A DNA stretch of 64,000 nt from [Zimmermannella] faecalis ATCC 13722 (GCF_000381765.1 NZ_KB907075.1:186001-250000); one strand, 5' to 3'. Positions 51,090 to 59,608 are shown, counted from the first letter of the stretch. Numbers and translations: made by a program. The notes: generated by a model not told the origin, from the letters alone.

Positions 51090-52342
51090 GGCTGCAACCC
51101 GGCGACGGCGGGCCGGAACCCGAGCCGTTCGTTCTCGCAGCAGCCTGCGCGGCACACGTCGTACCAGGGGCCGAGCGAGGTGCGGCGCGGGCGGAGCGCC
51201 TTCGGCGTGCCGTTCACGCGCTCCTCGATGAGGTCGACGAGGCCCGAAATGTAGGCGGGATGCACGCCCGGCGTCGGCGAACGACGGAACGCGAGCTCGG
51301 CCTCCTCGGCCGACTCCTTCGCCTCGTTGTCGAGGTCCCAGAGCACCTCCATGTGGTCGCTCACGAACCCGATCGGCACGACGACGACGGCGCGGCGGCC
51401 GGCGCCGGGCAGCGTCTCGATGACGTCGTTGATGTCGGGCTCGAGCCACGGCTGGCTCGGCGGGCCCGACCGCGACTGGTACACGAGCTGCCAGTTGAGC
51501 TCGACGCCCGTGTCACCGCGCTCCTCGAGCGCCGCCGTCACGTCGGCCACGACGACCTCGGCGACCGCGAGGTGCTGCGCGCGATACGCGCCACCCTCAC
51601 CGAAGCCGCGGGTCTCGGGGCCCGACAGGTTCGCGTCGGCCATCGGCACCGAGTGCGTCGTGAACAGCACCTCGACGTCGCCGAGCTCGAGGGTCGGGTC
51701 GTCGGCGCGGAGCGACTCGAGGTCGGCGAGCACGCCGTCGACGAAGGGGCGCACGAAGCCCGGGTGGTCAAAGAACTGGCCGATCTTGTCGATCTCGAGC
51801 TCGCCAAAGAGGCCGGTCGACTCGAGGGCGTCGGCGTAGTCCTCGCGGTACTGCCGGCACGACGAGTACGACGAGTAGGCGCTCGTACCGAGCGCGATGA
51901 GCTTCGTCGCGCCCGCCTCGTGCGCCTCGGCCACCGCATCCTGCACGTACGGGTGCCAGTTGCGGTTGCCCCAGTACACGGGCAGGTCGAGGCCGCGGCG
52001 CTCGAGCTCGGCCTCGAGGGCCGCCTTGAGCTCGCGGTTCTGCTCGTTGATCGGGCTCACGCCGCCGTGGTGGCGGTAGTGCACCGCGACCTCCTCGAGG
52101 CGCTCGTCGGGAATCCCGCGGCCCGAGGTGACATTGCGCAGGAACGGAATCACGTCGTCCTGCGACTCGGGGCCGCCAAAGGAGGAGAGGAGCACGCCGT
52201 CATAGCGGGTCGGCTCCGTCACCCAGGGGTCGCCGCCGCAGGCCGCTGGAGTCGCCGCCGAGACGAACGCGCCCGGCGCGAGAGGCGCATCCTTCGCCGG
52301 GGCCGCCTTGCCGCGCGTGCGGCCAAGGTTCTCGATCGTCAT
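51086..52342 (-). CDS. hemH: Coproporphyrin III ferrochelatase (CpfC)
   Basis: A protein of 418 residues. It inserts Fe2+ into coproporphyrin III in the HemQ-dependent route. Seen: GVLLSSFGGPESQDDVIPFL, VHYRHHGGVSPINEQNRELK, VYWGNRNWHPYVQDAVAEAH, TTHSVPMADANLSGP and the Glu-containing VVVPIGFVSDHMEVLWDLDN. One Cys in SSYSSCRQYREDYADAL and a C-terminal cluster VCRAGCCENERLG suit ligation of a [2Fe-2S] cluster as in mycobacterial ferrochelatases. The N-terminal 45 residues are an extension. Overlaps hemQ by ATGA. Confidence 0.95.
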   Translation of the reverse strand: MTIENLGRTRGKAAPAKDAPLAPGAFVSAATPAACGGDPWVTEPTRYDGVLLSSFGGPESQDDVIPFLRNVTSGRGIPDERLEEVAVHYRHHGGVSPINEQNRELKAALEAELERRGLDLPVYWGNRNWHPYVQDAVAEAHEAGATKLIALGTSAYSSYSSCRQYREDYADALESTGLFGELEIDKIGQFFDHPGFVRPFVDGVLADLESLRADDPTLELGDVEVLFTTHSVPMADANLSGPETRGFGEGGAYRAQHLAVAEVVVADVTAALEERGDTGVELNWQLVYQSRSGPPSQPWLEPDINDVIETLPGAGRRAVVVVPIGFVSDHMEVLWDLDNEAKESAEEAELAFRRSPTPGVHPAYISGLVDLIEERVNGTPKALRPRRTSLGPWYDVCRAGCCENERLGFRPAVAGLQP

Positions 52343-53055
52343 TCGGCCGCCTCCGCCTCGTAGCGCAGCACGAGCGGCAGCTCGGCCGGCTCGATGCGAC
52401 GGCCCGCGTAGAACGGCACCTCTTCGCGCACGTGGCGGCGCGCCTCGGTGTAGCGCAGGTCGCGCATCATGTCGACGAGGTCGGTGAGCTCGTCGGCCTC
52501 GAACGAGAGCATCCACTCGTAGTCGCTGATCGCGAACGCCGCGATCGTGTTCGCGAGCACCGACTTGAAGGCGGCGCCGCGCATGCCGTGGTCGCGCAGC
52601 ATGACGCTGCGCTCCTCGTCGGGCAGCAGGTACCACTCGTGCGAGCGCACGAAGGGGTAGATGGTGATCCACTTCGCGGGCTCGCGGCCGAGCATGAAGG
52701 CGGGGGCGTGGCGCTCGTTGAACTCGGCAGCCCGGTGCACGCCCGTGACCTGCCAGGTGAGCTCGAGGTCGGCGAACAGCGGGTTCGCGCGCAGGCGCCG
52801 CACGGCGGCCTGCACCGCCTCGGGGTCTTCACCGTGGTGCCAGACGAGCACGTCGCCGTCGTGGCGGAAGCCCGAAACGTCGTAGATGCCGCGCAACTGC
52901 ACGCCCGAGTCGGTCGTGCGCGCGATCGCCGCGTCGAGCGAGGAGAGCGCGCCAGCGAGGTCGCCCGGAGCGTCGTGCCCTGCCGTACGTCGAAATACCG
53001 AGTAGTTTGCGTACTGCGTGAGTGGGCCGTGCGCCCCAGCTTCTGGAGATGCCAT
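52339..53055 (-). CDS. hemQ: Coproheme decarboxylase HemQ (ChdC)
   Basis: A protein of 238 residues of the chlorite-dismutase-like family. It converts coproheme III to heme b with peroxide, the last step of the pathway. Seen: YSVFRRTAGHD, IYDVSGFRHDGDVLVWHHGE, KWITIYPFVRSHEWYLLPDE (catalytic Tyr in IYPF), ERSVMLRDHGMRG and AAFKSVLANTIAAFAISDYE, followed by LSFEADELTDLVDMMRDLRY. ATG at 53055 is preferred because TAGAAT ends seven bases before it, a leaderless start; an ATG at 53064 would fall inside that box. First gene of the leftward heme unit. Confidence 0.95.
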   Translation of the reverse strand: MASPEAGAHGPLTQYANYSVFRRTAGHDAPGDLAGALSSLDAAIARTTDSGVQLRGIYDVSGFRHDGDVLVWHHGEDPEAVQAAVRRLRANPLFADLELTWQVTGVHRAAEFNERHAPAFMLGREPAKWITIYPFVRSHEWYLLPDEERSVMLRDHGMRGAAFKSVLANTIAAFAISDYEWMLSFEADELTDLVDMMRDLRYTEARRHVREEVPFYAGRRIEPAELPLVLRYEAEAAE

Positions 53056-53062
53056 GCGCACC

Positions 53063-53088
53063 ATTCTACGTTTTCTACGTTCTGTAGC
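53063..53088 (-). promoter_or_regulatory. hemQ: Candidate leaderless hemQ promoter with ACGTAGAA repeats
   Basis: Leftward -10 TAGAAT occupies 53068-53063, seven bases before the ATG at 53055. The region holds repeated TTCTACG on the plus strand (53064-53070 and 53074-53080) and GTTCTGTAGCG. No convincing -35 is seen. The repeats could bind a regulator of the heme unit. Confidence 0.45.
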
Positions 53089-53154
53089 GAACCTCTCGCT
53101 GCGAGATCGCCGCCCGCGCCGAATCCACCCGGCCGCACCGACAGAGAGCCGCCC

Positions 53155-53934
53155 TTGACCTCCGAACTCCTCGGCCTCGCACCACTCGCCTGGGTGCTGC
53201 TCGCGCTGTCGGCCATCATCGTCGGCGTCTCGAAGACCGCGCTGCCCGGCATCAACACGATCTCGATCGCGATCTTCGCCGCCGTGCTGCCCGCGAAGGC
53301 GTCGACCGGCGCCCTGCTGTTGCTGCTCATCGTCGGCGATGCGTTCGCGCTGTGGAGCTACCGCCGGCACGCGAACTGGCCGACGCTCATCCGCCTGGTC
53401 CCCGCCGTCATCGCGGGGCTCGCGCTCGGCGCGCTGTTCCTCGCGCTCGCCGACGACACGTGGGTGCGGCGGTTCATCGGCGTGATTCTGCTGCTCGTCA
53501 TCGCGTTCACGCTCTGGCAGCGGCGACGCAAGCCGAAGGCTGGCGACAACGCGGCGGCTGACGAGGCTGCTGCCGGGGCCGGGCGCCTCGCCGGCATGAG
53601 CTACGGCTCGCTCGGCGGGTTCACGACGATGGTCGCGAACGCGGGCGGGCCCGTCATGTCGATGTACTTTCTCGCCGCGCGGTTCCCCGTGAAGGCGTTT
53701 CTCGGCACGGCCGCGTGGTTCTTCGCGGTGATCAACCTCGTGAAAGTGCCGATCTCGGTCGGGCTCGGCCTCATCACGACCGACACGCTGCTGCTCGACC
53801 TGCTGCTCGTGCCGGGCGTCATTGTCGGCGCGTTCGTCGGCCGCTGGATCACCCGGCACATCAATCAGCGCACCTTCGACGTCGCCGTCATCGTGTGCAC
53901 GATTCTCGGCGCCGTCTACCTGCTCGTGAGCTAG
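53155..53934 (+). CDS. TauE/SafE family sulfite/anion exporter-type permease
   Basis: A membrane protein of 259 residues with about eight helices and the two-fold repeat of the family. Opening LGLAPLAWVLLALSAIIVGV and SKTALPGINTISIAIFAAVL, then RLVPAVIAGLALGALFLALA; the second half has SYGSLGGFTTMVANAGGPVM and SMYFLAARFPVKAFLGTAAW. The frame has no ATG or GTG near the right place; TTG at 53155, after ACAGAGAG, gives a sensible N-terminus. It lies between hemQ and hemY, facing away from hemQ and converging with hemY. Substrate unknown; sulfite or an organosulfur anion is typical. Confidence 0.85.
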   Translation: MTSELLGLAPLAWVLLALSAIIVGVSKTALPGINTISIAIFAAVLPAKASTGALLLLLIVGDAFALWSYRRHANWPTLIRLVPAVIAGLALGALFLALADDTWVRRFIGVILLLVIAFTLWQRRRKPKAGDNAAADEAAAGAGRLAGMSYGSLGGFTTMVANAGGPVMSMYFLAARFPVKAFLGTAAWFFAVINLVKVPISVGLGLITTDTLLLDLLLVPGVIVGAFVGRWITRHINQRTFDVAVIVCTILGAVYLLVS

Positions 53935-55205
53935 CCCGCGGCGCGCTCGGCCGCCGGCACGACGCTCGCGAGGCCCGTGCCCGCGATCCAGGTGCCGGTG
54001 CAGCGCACGTGGGGCGGCAGGGCGGATACGCGACGCTCGAGCTCCGCGCGGGCGGCGGCCCCGTCGAGGCCTGCGGGCGGCGCCGGCATCTGCCACGTGT
54101 GGCGGGCGGAGTCGAGCAGCTGCGCCGCGTCGAGCTCGATGCCGAGCAGGGTCGCCGCGTCGGCGAGCGCGGTGCTGTCGGTTGGCGCGGCACCGTCGAC
54201 GGGATACGATAGCCGCACGACGTGCCGCCCCTCGCGCGCCGCCGCGTCGAGCCACTCCCACTTCGCGGTGACGTGCGTGAGCGCCTTCACCCGCACCTGC
54301 GGCGAGCCGGGCGCGACGAGCAGGCCCGTGCCCCGCGGCCGCGCGTCGAGCGCGGGGGCGTCGAGCAGCAGCGCGACGACCTCGGTCGGCACGGGCGCGG
54401 GCGCCGCGGCGTCGCCAAGGTAGGGGAAGGCGGCCGAGGGCGGCACCGTCACGATGACGTCGCCCTCGAGCGCCTCGAGGTCGGTCACGCGCACCCCGGT
54501 TTCGAGCTCGACGCCGAGCCGCTCGCAGTCGACCACGAGCGCCGCGACGAGGCGGTGCATCCCGCCCCGAATCGACTCGACGAGAGCGCCGGGCGTCGCC
54601 CCGGCCCGCCGCTCGCGAATGACCGCGGCGAGCGAGCCGGCCGCGCGCATCCGCTCGAGCACGTCGGGCAGCAGGGCGTCGACCCGCACGTCGTCGGGGT
54701 CGAGCGAGTAGACGCCGCGGGTCACGGGCGCGACGAGGCGGTCGAGGATGCGCGTGCCAAAGCGGGCGCGCACGAGGGCGCCGAGGCTGGTCGCGTCGGC
54801 GCCGACCTCGGGGTCGAGCTTGGCCTCGCGGCGCACGGCCTCGACGCCTTCGGGGCCGACGGCCGCGGCGAGCCCCTCGGCGTCGGGGCCGGGCGGGATG
54901 CCGAGCAGGCCACCCTTCGGCTGCGCGTACGCCTCGCCGTTGTGGAAGCCCCACGACCCGAGTGGCCGCGGCGTCACGACATCACCGGCGAGCCCGAGCT
55001 CGTCGACGAGCCGGGCGACGGCTCCGCCGCGCACCGCAAACGCCTCGGCGCCGATGTCGATCGTGAGGTCGCCGAGCTGGGCCGCGCCGATCATGCCGCC
55101 GGGCGCCGCCGTCGCCTCGAGCAGGCGCACGCGGTCGCCACCGAGCGCGCGGCGCCGAGCGGCGACGAGTCCGGCGATGCCGGCTCCGACGACCGTCGTG
55201 GTCAC
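53931..55205 (-). CDS. hemY: Coproporphyrinogen III oxidase CgoX (HemY type)
   Basis: A flavoenzyme of 424 residues, shorter than the usual 460-480. FAD motif TTVVGAGIAGLVAARRRALG, then VRLLEATAAPGGMIG, IDIGAEAFAVRGGAVARLVD and GVYSLDPDDVRVDALLPDVL. C-terminal FAD contacts are GTWIAGTGLASVVPAAERAA. In the HemQ-dependent route it makes coproporphyrin III from coproporphyrinogen. GTG at 55205 overlaps the hemE stop (GTGA). Its stop shares CTAG with the convergent permease gene. Confidence 0.93.
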   Translation of the reverse strand: MTTTVVGAGIAGLVAARRRALGGDRVRLLEATAAPGGMIGAAQLGDLTIDIGAEAFAVRGGAVARLVDELGLAGDVVTPRPLGSWGFHNGEAYAQPKGGLLGIPPGPDAEGLAAAVGPEGVEAVRREAKLDPEVGADATSLGALVRARFGTRILDRLVAPVTRGVYSLDPDDVRVDALLPDVLERMRAAGSLAAVIRERRAGATPGALVESIRGGMHRLVAALVVDCERLGVELETGVRVTDLEALEGDVIVTVPPSAAFPYLGDAAAPAPVPTEVVALLLDAPALDARPRGTGLLVAPGSPQVRVKALTHVTAKWEWLDAAAREGRHVVRLSYPVDGAAPTDSTALADAATLLGIELDAAQLLDSARHTWQMPAPPAGLDGAAARAELERRVSALPPHVRCTGTWIAGTGLASVVPAAERAAG

Positions 55206-56326
55206 CGCTGCTCGCCCGGCAGCGAGTGGATGAACTCGACGAGCTCGGTGAGCACGGCCGGGTCGGTGTTCGGGGGTACGCCGTGGCCGAGGTTCACGAT
55301 GTGGCCGGGCGCCGTGCGGCCCTGCTCGACGACGTCGCGGGCGTGCGCGTGCAGCGACTCGGTGCCCGCGAAGAGCGCGGCGGGGTCGATGTTGCCCTGC
55401 ACCGGCACGTCGCCGCCGAGCAGTTCGATCGCCTCGTCGAGGCGGGTGCGGTCGTCGACGCCCTGCACGTCGCCGCCGGTCGCGTGCATCTCTGTGAGCA
55501 GGTGGCCGGTGCCGACGCCGAAGTGGATGCTCCGCACGCGTTCGCCGTCGGGCGTCGCGAACTCAGCGGCGCGGGCGAGCGGCACGGCGCTCGAGGGGGC
55601 GACCGCGCTGCGGTAGAGCTCGCGCGAGAGCGAGCCGGCCCACGAGTCGAACAGCTGCACGACCGAGGCACCCGCGAGAATCTGGGTTTCGAGGAACGCC
55701 GCCGAGAGGTCGGCGATCGCCCCCGCGAGCTCGCGCCAGAGCTCGGGTGCGCCGCGCATGAGGGCGCGGGCGCGCAGGTGATCCTTCGAGGGGGCGCCCT
55801 CGACGAGGTAGGCCGCGAGCGTGAAGGGGGCGCCCGCGAAGCCGATGAGCGGGGTCGAGCCGAGCTCGGCGACGGTGCGCTCGACCGCCTCGCGAATCGG
55901 CGCGAACACCTCGGCGCGGGCATCGTCGTCGGCGAGCGCGTCGCGCACGCTCGCGGCGAAGTCGGCGACTGCGGCGGCGTCGCGCACCGGCTCGGCGAAG
56001 ACGGGGCCGCGGCCCGGCACGATGTCGACGTCGATGCCGATGAGCTTGAGCGGCACGACGATGTCGCTGAAGAACACGGCGCCGTCGACGCCGTGACGGC
56101 GCACCGGCTGCAGCGTGATCTCGCTCGCGAGGTCGGGGCGCAGGCAGCTGTCGAGCATCGCGACGCCCTCCCGCAGGGCGCGATACTCGGGCAGCGAGCG
56201 GCCGGCCTGCCGCATGAACCAGACGGGCAGGGTTTCGGAGCGCTGCCCACGTGACGCGCGAACGAGCGGCGAGTCGCCGGTGCGGCCGTCGACGAGGGGG
56301 TGAGATGCGGCAAGCTGCGTGACCAT
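55202..56326 (-). CDS. hemE: Uroporphyrinogen decarboxylase
   Basis: A protein of 374 residues. Seen: TLPVWFMRQAGRSLPEYRAL (substrate-binding Arg), FFSDIVVPLKLIGIDVDIVP, IGFAGAPFTLAAYLVEGAPS, VVQLFDSWAGSLSRELY and HIVNLGHGVPPNTDPAVLTE (late His). It removes four acetate carboxyls to give coproporphyrinogen III, at the branch that then leads to hemY/H/Q. ATG at 56326 is seven bases after a GAAGAT box, again suggesting a leaderless start; 56335 is the alternative. It is divergent from hemA with about 65 bp between. Confidence 0.95.
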   Translation of the reverse strand: MVTQLAASHPLVDGRTGDSPLVRASRGQRSETLPVWFMRQAGRSLPEYRALREGVAMLDSCLRPDLASEITLQPVRRHGVDGAVFFSDIVVPLKLIGIDVDIVPGRGPVFAEPVRDAAAVADFAASVRDALADDDARAEVFAPIREAVERTVAELGSTPLIGFAGAPFTLAAYLVEGAPSKDHLRARALMRGAPELWRELAGAIADLSAAFLETQILAGASVVQLFDSWAGSLSRELYRSAVAPSSAVPLARAAEFATPDGERVRSIHFGVGTGHLLTEMHATGGDVQGVDDRTRLDEAIELLGGDVPVQGNIDPAALFAGTESLHAHARDVVEQGRTAPGHIVNLGHGVPPNTDPAVLTELVEFIHSLPGEQR

Positions 56327-56379
56327 GCCCCTCATCTTCGCAGGTTCGCGCGGCCCGCTCGCGCCCGCGTATCCCGGGC

Positions 56380-56385
56380 TAAGAT
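56380..56385 (+). promoter_or_regulatory. hemA: Candidate leaderless hemA -10 box
   Basis: TAAGAT at 56380-56385 is followed by eight bases and the hemA ATG at 56394, matching the spacing expected for a transcript starting at the start codon. No -35 is visible in the GC-rich sequence upstream. The divergent hemE start lies 68 bp away. Confidence 0.45.
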
Positions 56386-56393
56386 GGGGCATC

Positions 56394-57719
56394 ATGCTCG
56401 TTTGCCTCTCAGCGAATCACCACAGCGCGGGGTTTGCACTGCTGGAGCGTCTCTCCGCGGTGCCCGTCGCCGACGTCGAGAACAGCACGCGCGACATTGC
56501 CGGCCTGAACGGCGCCGTCGTGCTGTCGACGTGCAACCGGGTTGAGCTCTACCTCGACGTCGCGAGCGCCGGGGCAATCGACGCGATGTTCGCGCGCCTC
56601 GCTGACCTCTCGGGCATCGACGAAGACGAGCTGCGCGCCCACATGCGGGTGCTCGGCGACAAGCACGTGCCCGAATACCTGTTCTCGGTGTCGTCGGGGC
56701 TCGAGTCGGTCGCCGTCGGCGAGGGCGAGATCTCGGGTCAGGTGCGCCGCTCGCTGCAGCGGGCGCGCCAGCAGCGGCTCACGACGGGGCCACTCGAGGG
56801 CGTTTTCCGCATCGCCGCTGAGACGTCGAAGGGCGTGAAGGCAAACACCGATCTCGCGAACACGGGCCGCTCGCTCGTGAGCCTCGCGCTCGACCTCGCC
56901 GCCTCGCAGGTGCGCGACTGGTCGCGGGCCCGCGTGCTGCTCATCGGCACCGGCTCGTACGCCGGCGCCTCGCTGAAGGCGCTCACCGCCCGCGGCGCGC
57001 GCGACATCGGCGTGTTCTCGCCCTCGGGCCGCACACACACGCTCGGCGAACGCTACGACGTGCACGACGTCACGCCGGGCGAGTTCGGCGAAGAGGTGTC
57101 GAGCGCCGACGTCATCATCACCTGCTCGAACGCCGACACCTACGTGCTCGACCACGCGTTCGTGCGCAACACGCGCCTCGCGGCCGGCCACTCGCCGCGC
57201 CAGCTCATCATCGACATGGGCATGCCGCGCAACGTCGACCCGCTCGTCGGCAAGATCTCGGGGGTCGACGTGCTCGACCTCGAGACGGTGCGGCTCCACG
57301 CGCCCCTCGAAGACCTCGACGCGACCGACCTCGCCCGCTGCATCGTGGCCCGCGCCGCCCGCGACTACGACAACGAGCGGCGGGTGCAGCGCGCGTCCTC
57401 GGTCATCGCGACGTTCCGCGACACGGTGCGCGACCGCGTCGAGTACGAGATTGCCCGCCTCGGGGTCTCCGAAGAGACCGCGATCGCGATGCGCAAGCTC
57501 GGCAACTCGCTGCTGCACGAGCCGACGGTGCGCATCAAGGAACTCGTGCGCGAGGAGCGCGCCGACGAGGCGCTCGAGGCGCTGCGGGTGCTGTTCGCGA
57601 TCGACCCACCGACGCCGCCCGCGACGGGCGCGATCTCGGTGATCTCGCAACTGCCCGACCGCCTGCCGGCGATGCCCGGCGACGACGCGGCCGGCGACTG
57701 CCCGATGGGCCGCAGCTAG
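56394..57719 (+). CDS. hemA: Glutamyl-tRNA reductase
   Basis: A protein of 441 residues, first enzyme of the C5 route. Seen: CLSANHHSAGFALLERLSAV, the catalytic Cys in VVLSTCNRVELYLDVAS, VSSGLESVAVGEGEISGQVR, the NADPH domain LLIGTGSYAGASLKALTARG and IIDMGMPRNVDPLVGKISGV followed by the dimerisation helices. GTGSY replaces the more usual GAGE/GTGE motif, a small change. A Pro-rich tail ends in DCPMGRS. The end shares CTAG with azlD. Confidence 0.95.
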   Translation: MLVCLSANHHSAGFALLERLSAVPVADVENSTRDIAGLNGAVVLSTCNRVELYLDVASAGAIDAMFARLADLSGIDEDELRAHMRVLGDKHVPEYLFSVSSGLESVAVGEGEISGQVRRSLQRARQQRLTTGPLEGVFRIAAETSKGVKANTDLANTGRSLVSLALDLAASQVRDWSRARVLLIGTGSYAGASLKALTARGARDIGVFSPSGRTHTLGERYDVHDVTPGEFGEEVSSADVIITCSNADTYVLDHAFVRNTRLAAGHSPRQLIIDMGMPRNVDPLVGKISGVDVLDLETVRLHAPLEDLDATDLARCIVARAARDYDNERRVQRASSVIATFRDTVRDRVEYEIARLGVSEETAIAMRKLGNSLLHEPTVRIKELVREERADEALEALRVLFAIDPPTPPATGAISVISQLPDRLPAMPGDDAAGDCPMGRS

Positions 57720-58036
57720 GGCACGACGAGCAGCAGGATGCCGTAGGTCGCGATTCCGCCGACCAGACTGAGCAGCACGCTGTCGCGCCAGAAGTGGAGC
57801 GCCGCGGTCGCGACGACGCCGCCGATCGACGGCACCCAGCCCCACCCATCCCAGGGCGTGTCTTGCAGCATGCCGACGACGAGCACGGCCATGACGCCGA
57901 CGGGCAGCAGCAGTCCGAGGTCGCGCACGAAGTCGTTGTCGCGCAGCCAGCGCGAGGCCGCGAACGGCGCGGCGCGCAGCGCGAACGTGACCGCCCAGAT
58001 CACGGCGAGCAGGGCCGCGGTGTGCCACGGGCTCAT
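57716..58036 (-). CDS. azlD: AzlD family branched-chain amino acid transport protein
   Basis: A small membrane protein of 106 residues with about four helices (TAALLAVIWAVTFALRAAPF, LGLLLPVGVMAVLVVGMLQD, IGGVVATAALHFWRDSVLLS, LVGGIATYGILLLVVP). It pairs with AzlC as an exporter of branched-chain amino acids or analogues. ATG at 58036 overlaps the azlC stop by ATGA. Its stop is convergent with hemA in one CTAG. Confidence 0.88.
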   Translation of the reverse strand: MSPWHTAALLAVIWAVTFALRAAPFAASRWLRDNDFVRDLGLLLPVGVMAVLVVGMLQDTPWDGWGWVPSIGGVVATAALHFWRDSVLLSLVGGIATYGILLLVVP

Positions 58037-58770
58037 TTCGTCGCCTCCCCTGGGATGAACTGGGGCGCGGTCGTCGGGTGACTGCCGTGGCGGCGGCGCA
58101 CGAGCACGACGCCGACCGCGACGACGCAGTAGGCGATGAGCCCGACGAACATCATCGCCTCGGGCGCCACGAATGCCGCGACGACCGCGACCGCGAGGCC
58201 AGCCGCGAGGAGCAGCCACTCCCCCGAGGCCTTCGCGGCGTTGATCGCGAGAATCACGAACAGCGCGACGATCGCGAACCCCATGAACGAGAGGTCGAGC
58301 GGCACGAGGGCCGCGAACACGGCGCCGAGGGTCGTGCCGAACACCCAGTAGAACTGGGCAGAAACGGCGATCGCGACGAGGCGCGGGCCCGTGAGTTCGG
58401 CTCGCGGCAGCGAGATGCACACGGCGTACATCTCGTCGGTAAGCGCGTGAATCGTGTAGGCCCGCAGAATCGGATTTCGCACCCGCTCAAGGGGCACGCT
58501 GAGCCCGTAGACGAGATGGCGCGAGTTCACGAACAGCGCCGTCGTCGCCGCCGTGGCGAGGGGCGCCCCGGCCACGAGCATCCCCGCCGCGACGAACTCC
58601 ATCGAGCCCGCGTAGATGACGATCGCGGTGATCGTCGCGAGCCACCAGGGCAGGCCGACCGAGTGGGCGAACATGCCGTACGAGATGCCGAGGGGCACAT
58701 AGCCGAGCGCGACCGGAAGCGAGTCGCGCAGCCCGGCTCGGAAGTCGGAGGATGCGCGCATGCTCTTCAT
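58033..58770 (-). CDS. azlC: AzlC family branched-chain amino acid exporter
   Basis: A membrane protein of about 245 residues with seven or eight helices. AzlC pattern: FRAGLRDSLPVALGYVPLGI, then SYGMFAHSVGLPWWLATITA, IYAGSMEFVAAGMLVAGAPL, LFVNSRHLVYGLSVPLERV and ALTDEMYAVCISLP. It forms the core of the exporter with AzlD. Start at 58770 or 58761 cannot be separated by the sequence. No regulator (Lrp type) is adjacent. Confidence 0.88.
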   Translation of the reverse strand: MKSMRASSDFRAGLRDSLPVALGYVPLGISYGMFAHSVGLPWWLATITAIVIYAGSMEFVAAGMLVAGAPLATAATTALFVNSRHLVYGLSVPLERVRNPILRAYTIHALTDEMYAVCISLPRAELTGPRLVAIAVSAQFYWVFGTTLGAVFAALVPLDLSFMGFAIVALFVILAINAAKASGEWLLLAAGLAVAVVAAFVAPEAMMFVGLIAYCVVAVGVVLVRRRHGSHPTTAPQFIPGEATK

Positions 58771-58804
58771 TGTGCCGGATGCGCGACGGCGCCGGTGTCG
58801 CGCA

Positions 58805-59293
58805 TCAGGAGGGCTGCCAGCCGAAGCTCCGCATGACGATGATGCCGAGGGTTGCGACGAGCACGAGCGCGAAGACGACCGCAAACTGCAGGAGGTGCCG
58901 GTAGCCCGCACGCTCGGGGAAGATCGCGCGCAATAGGTACGGAATGAGCACGAGGATGCTCAGCGCAACGAGCAGGAACGGCAGGGCCTCCTGCGTGAGC
59001 CGGTCGGCGGCGAATTCCAGCCACTCGTCGTGGCGCACTTGCCTGGACTCCTCGTTCCACTCTGCGACTGCGTCGACCTCTTGGTAGGTCAGGCGGTTGA
59101 ACCCGGCGACGATCGTGCCGATCCACACGCCGAGCCCGACGGGCACGAGCATCCACAGGAGGTGGTGGAGACGGGGATACCGGTCGACCCACCGCTCGCG
59201 GGAGGTCGCATTGGTGAGTTCGAAGTCCATGGCGTCCACGATGTTGAGGGTAGGGATGCGGGGTGAACGGGCGTCGAGGGTTGTGGTTCGCAT
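58805..59293 (-). CDS. Small membrane protein of unknown function
   Basis: A protein of 162 residues without a family I recognise. Three hydrophobic helices: LLWMLVPVGLGVWIGTIVAG (about 46-65), LPFLLVALSILVLIPYLLRA (about 104-123) and LLQFAVVFALVLVATLGIIV (about 134-153). Between helices 1 and 2 is a polar region of about 38 residues (TYQEVDAVAEWNEESRQVRH). The N-terminus is cytoplasmic or extended and polar. It precedes azlCD in the same direction, 34 bp away from azlC. Confidence 0.7.
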   Translation of the reverse strand: MRTTTLDARSPRIPTLNIVDAMDFELTNATSRERWVDRYPRLHHLLWMLVPVGLGVWIGTIVAGFNRLTYQEVDAVAEWNEESRQVRHDEWLEFAADRLTQEALPFLLVALSILVLIPYLLRAIFPERAGYRHLLQFAVVFALVLVATLGIIVMRSFGWQPS

Positions 59294-59608
59294 GTTGTTT
59301 CGATGTGCTTTTTCGCAGCTTCTCGGTTACCCCCGTTCGGTGAACCTGAATATTCCCTGTAGTGGACGCATATCGCTTGCCCGTAGCCGAATCTGTGTTC
59401 TATTCTTGATACAGGTTCGATCCAGTAGCGAATCTGGCCGCTTCGGCGGCGAATGTGAGACGTCGACGAGTGGGAACTGGCAATTTCGACGTCGCTGGGG
59501 CAGGTCGGCCGTCTCCCGCACCTGCGTCACACACCTCAAGTAGTGCCGTGCAATGAGTGGTTTCGTGACGCCCTTCGGGCGCCACCCATCGTGCCCAGGA
59601 GGTGTTTC
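59294..59608. other. Intergenic region with AT-rich promoter segment and inverted repeats
   Basis: No gene is supported here. The first 130 bp are unusually AT-rich for this genome (TGTTCTATTCTTGATAC around 59394) and probably hold promoters for both flanking genes. GACGTCGA (59459-59466) and TCGACGTC (59486-59493) form a perfect 8-bp inverted repeat, and CGCCCTTCGGGCG near 59570-59582 forms a tight TTCG-loop hairpin 27 bp before the HNH gene start. Confidence 0.6.

Noticed and set aside
52339-54954. An 871-codon leftward frame covering hemQ and the region of hemY
   Set aside because: Only the part after 53055 matches HemQ; the rest is Arg-rich shadow of hemY and the permease.
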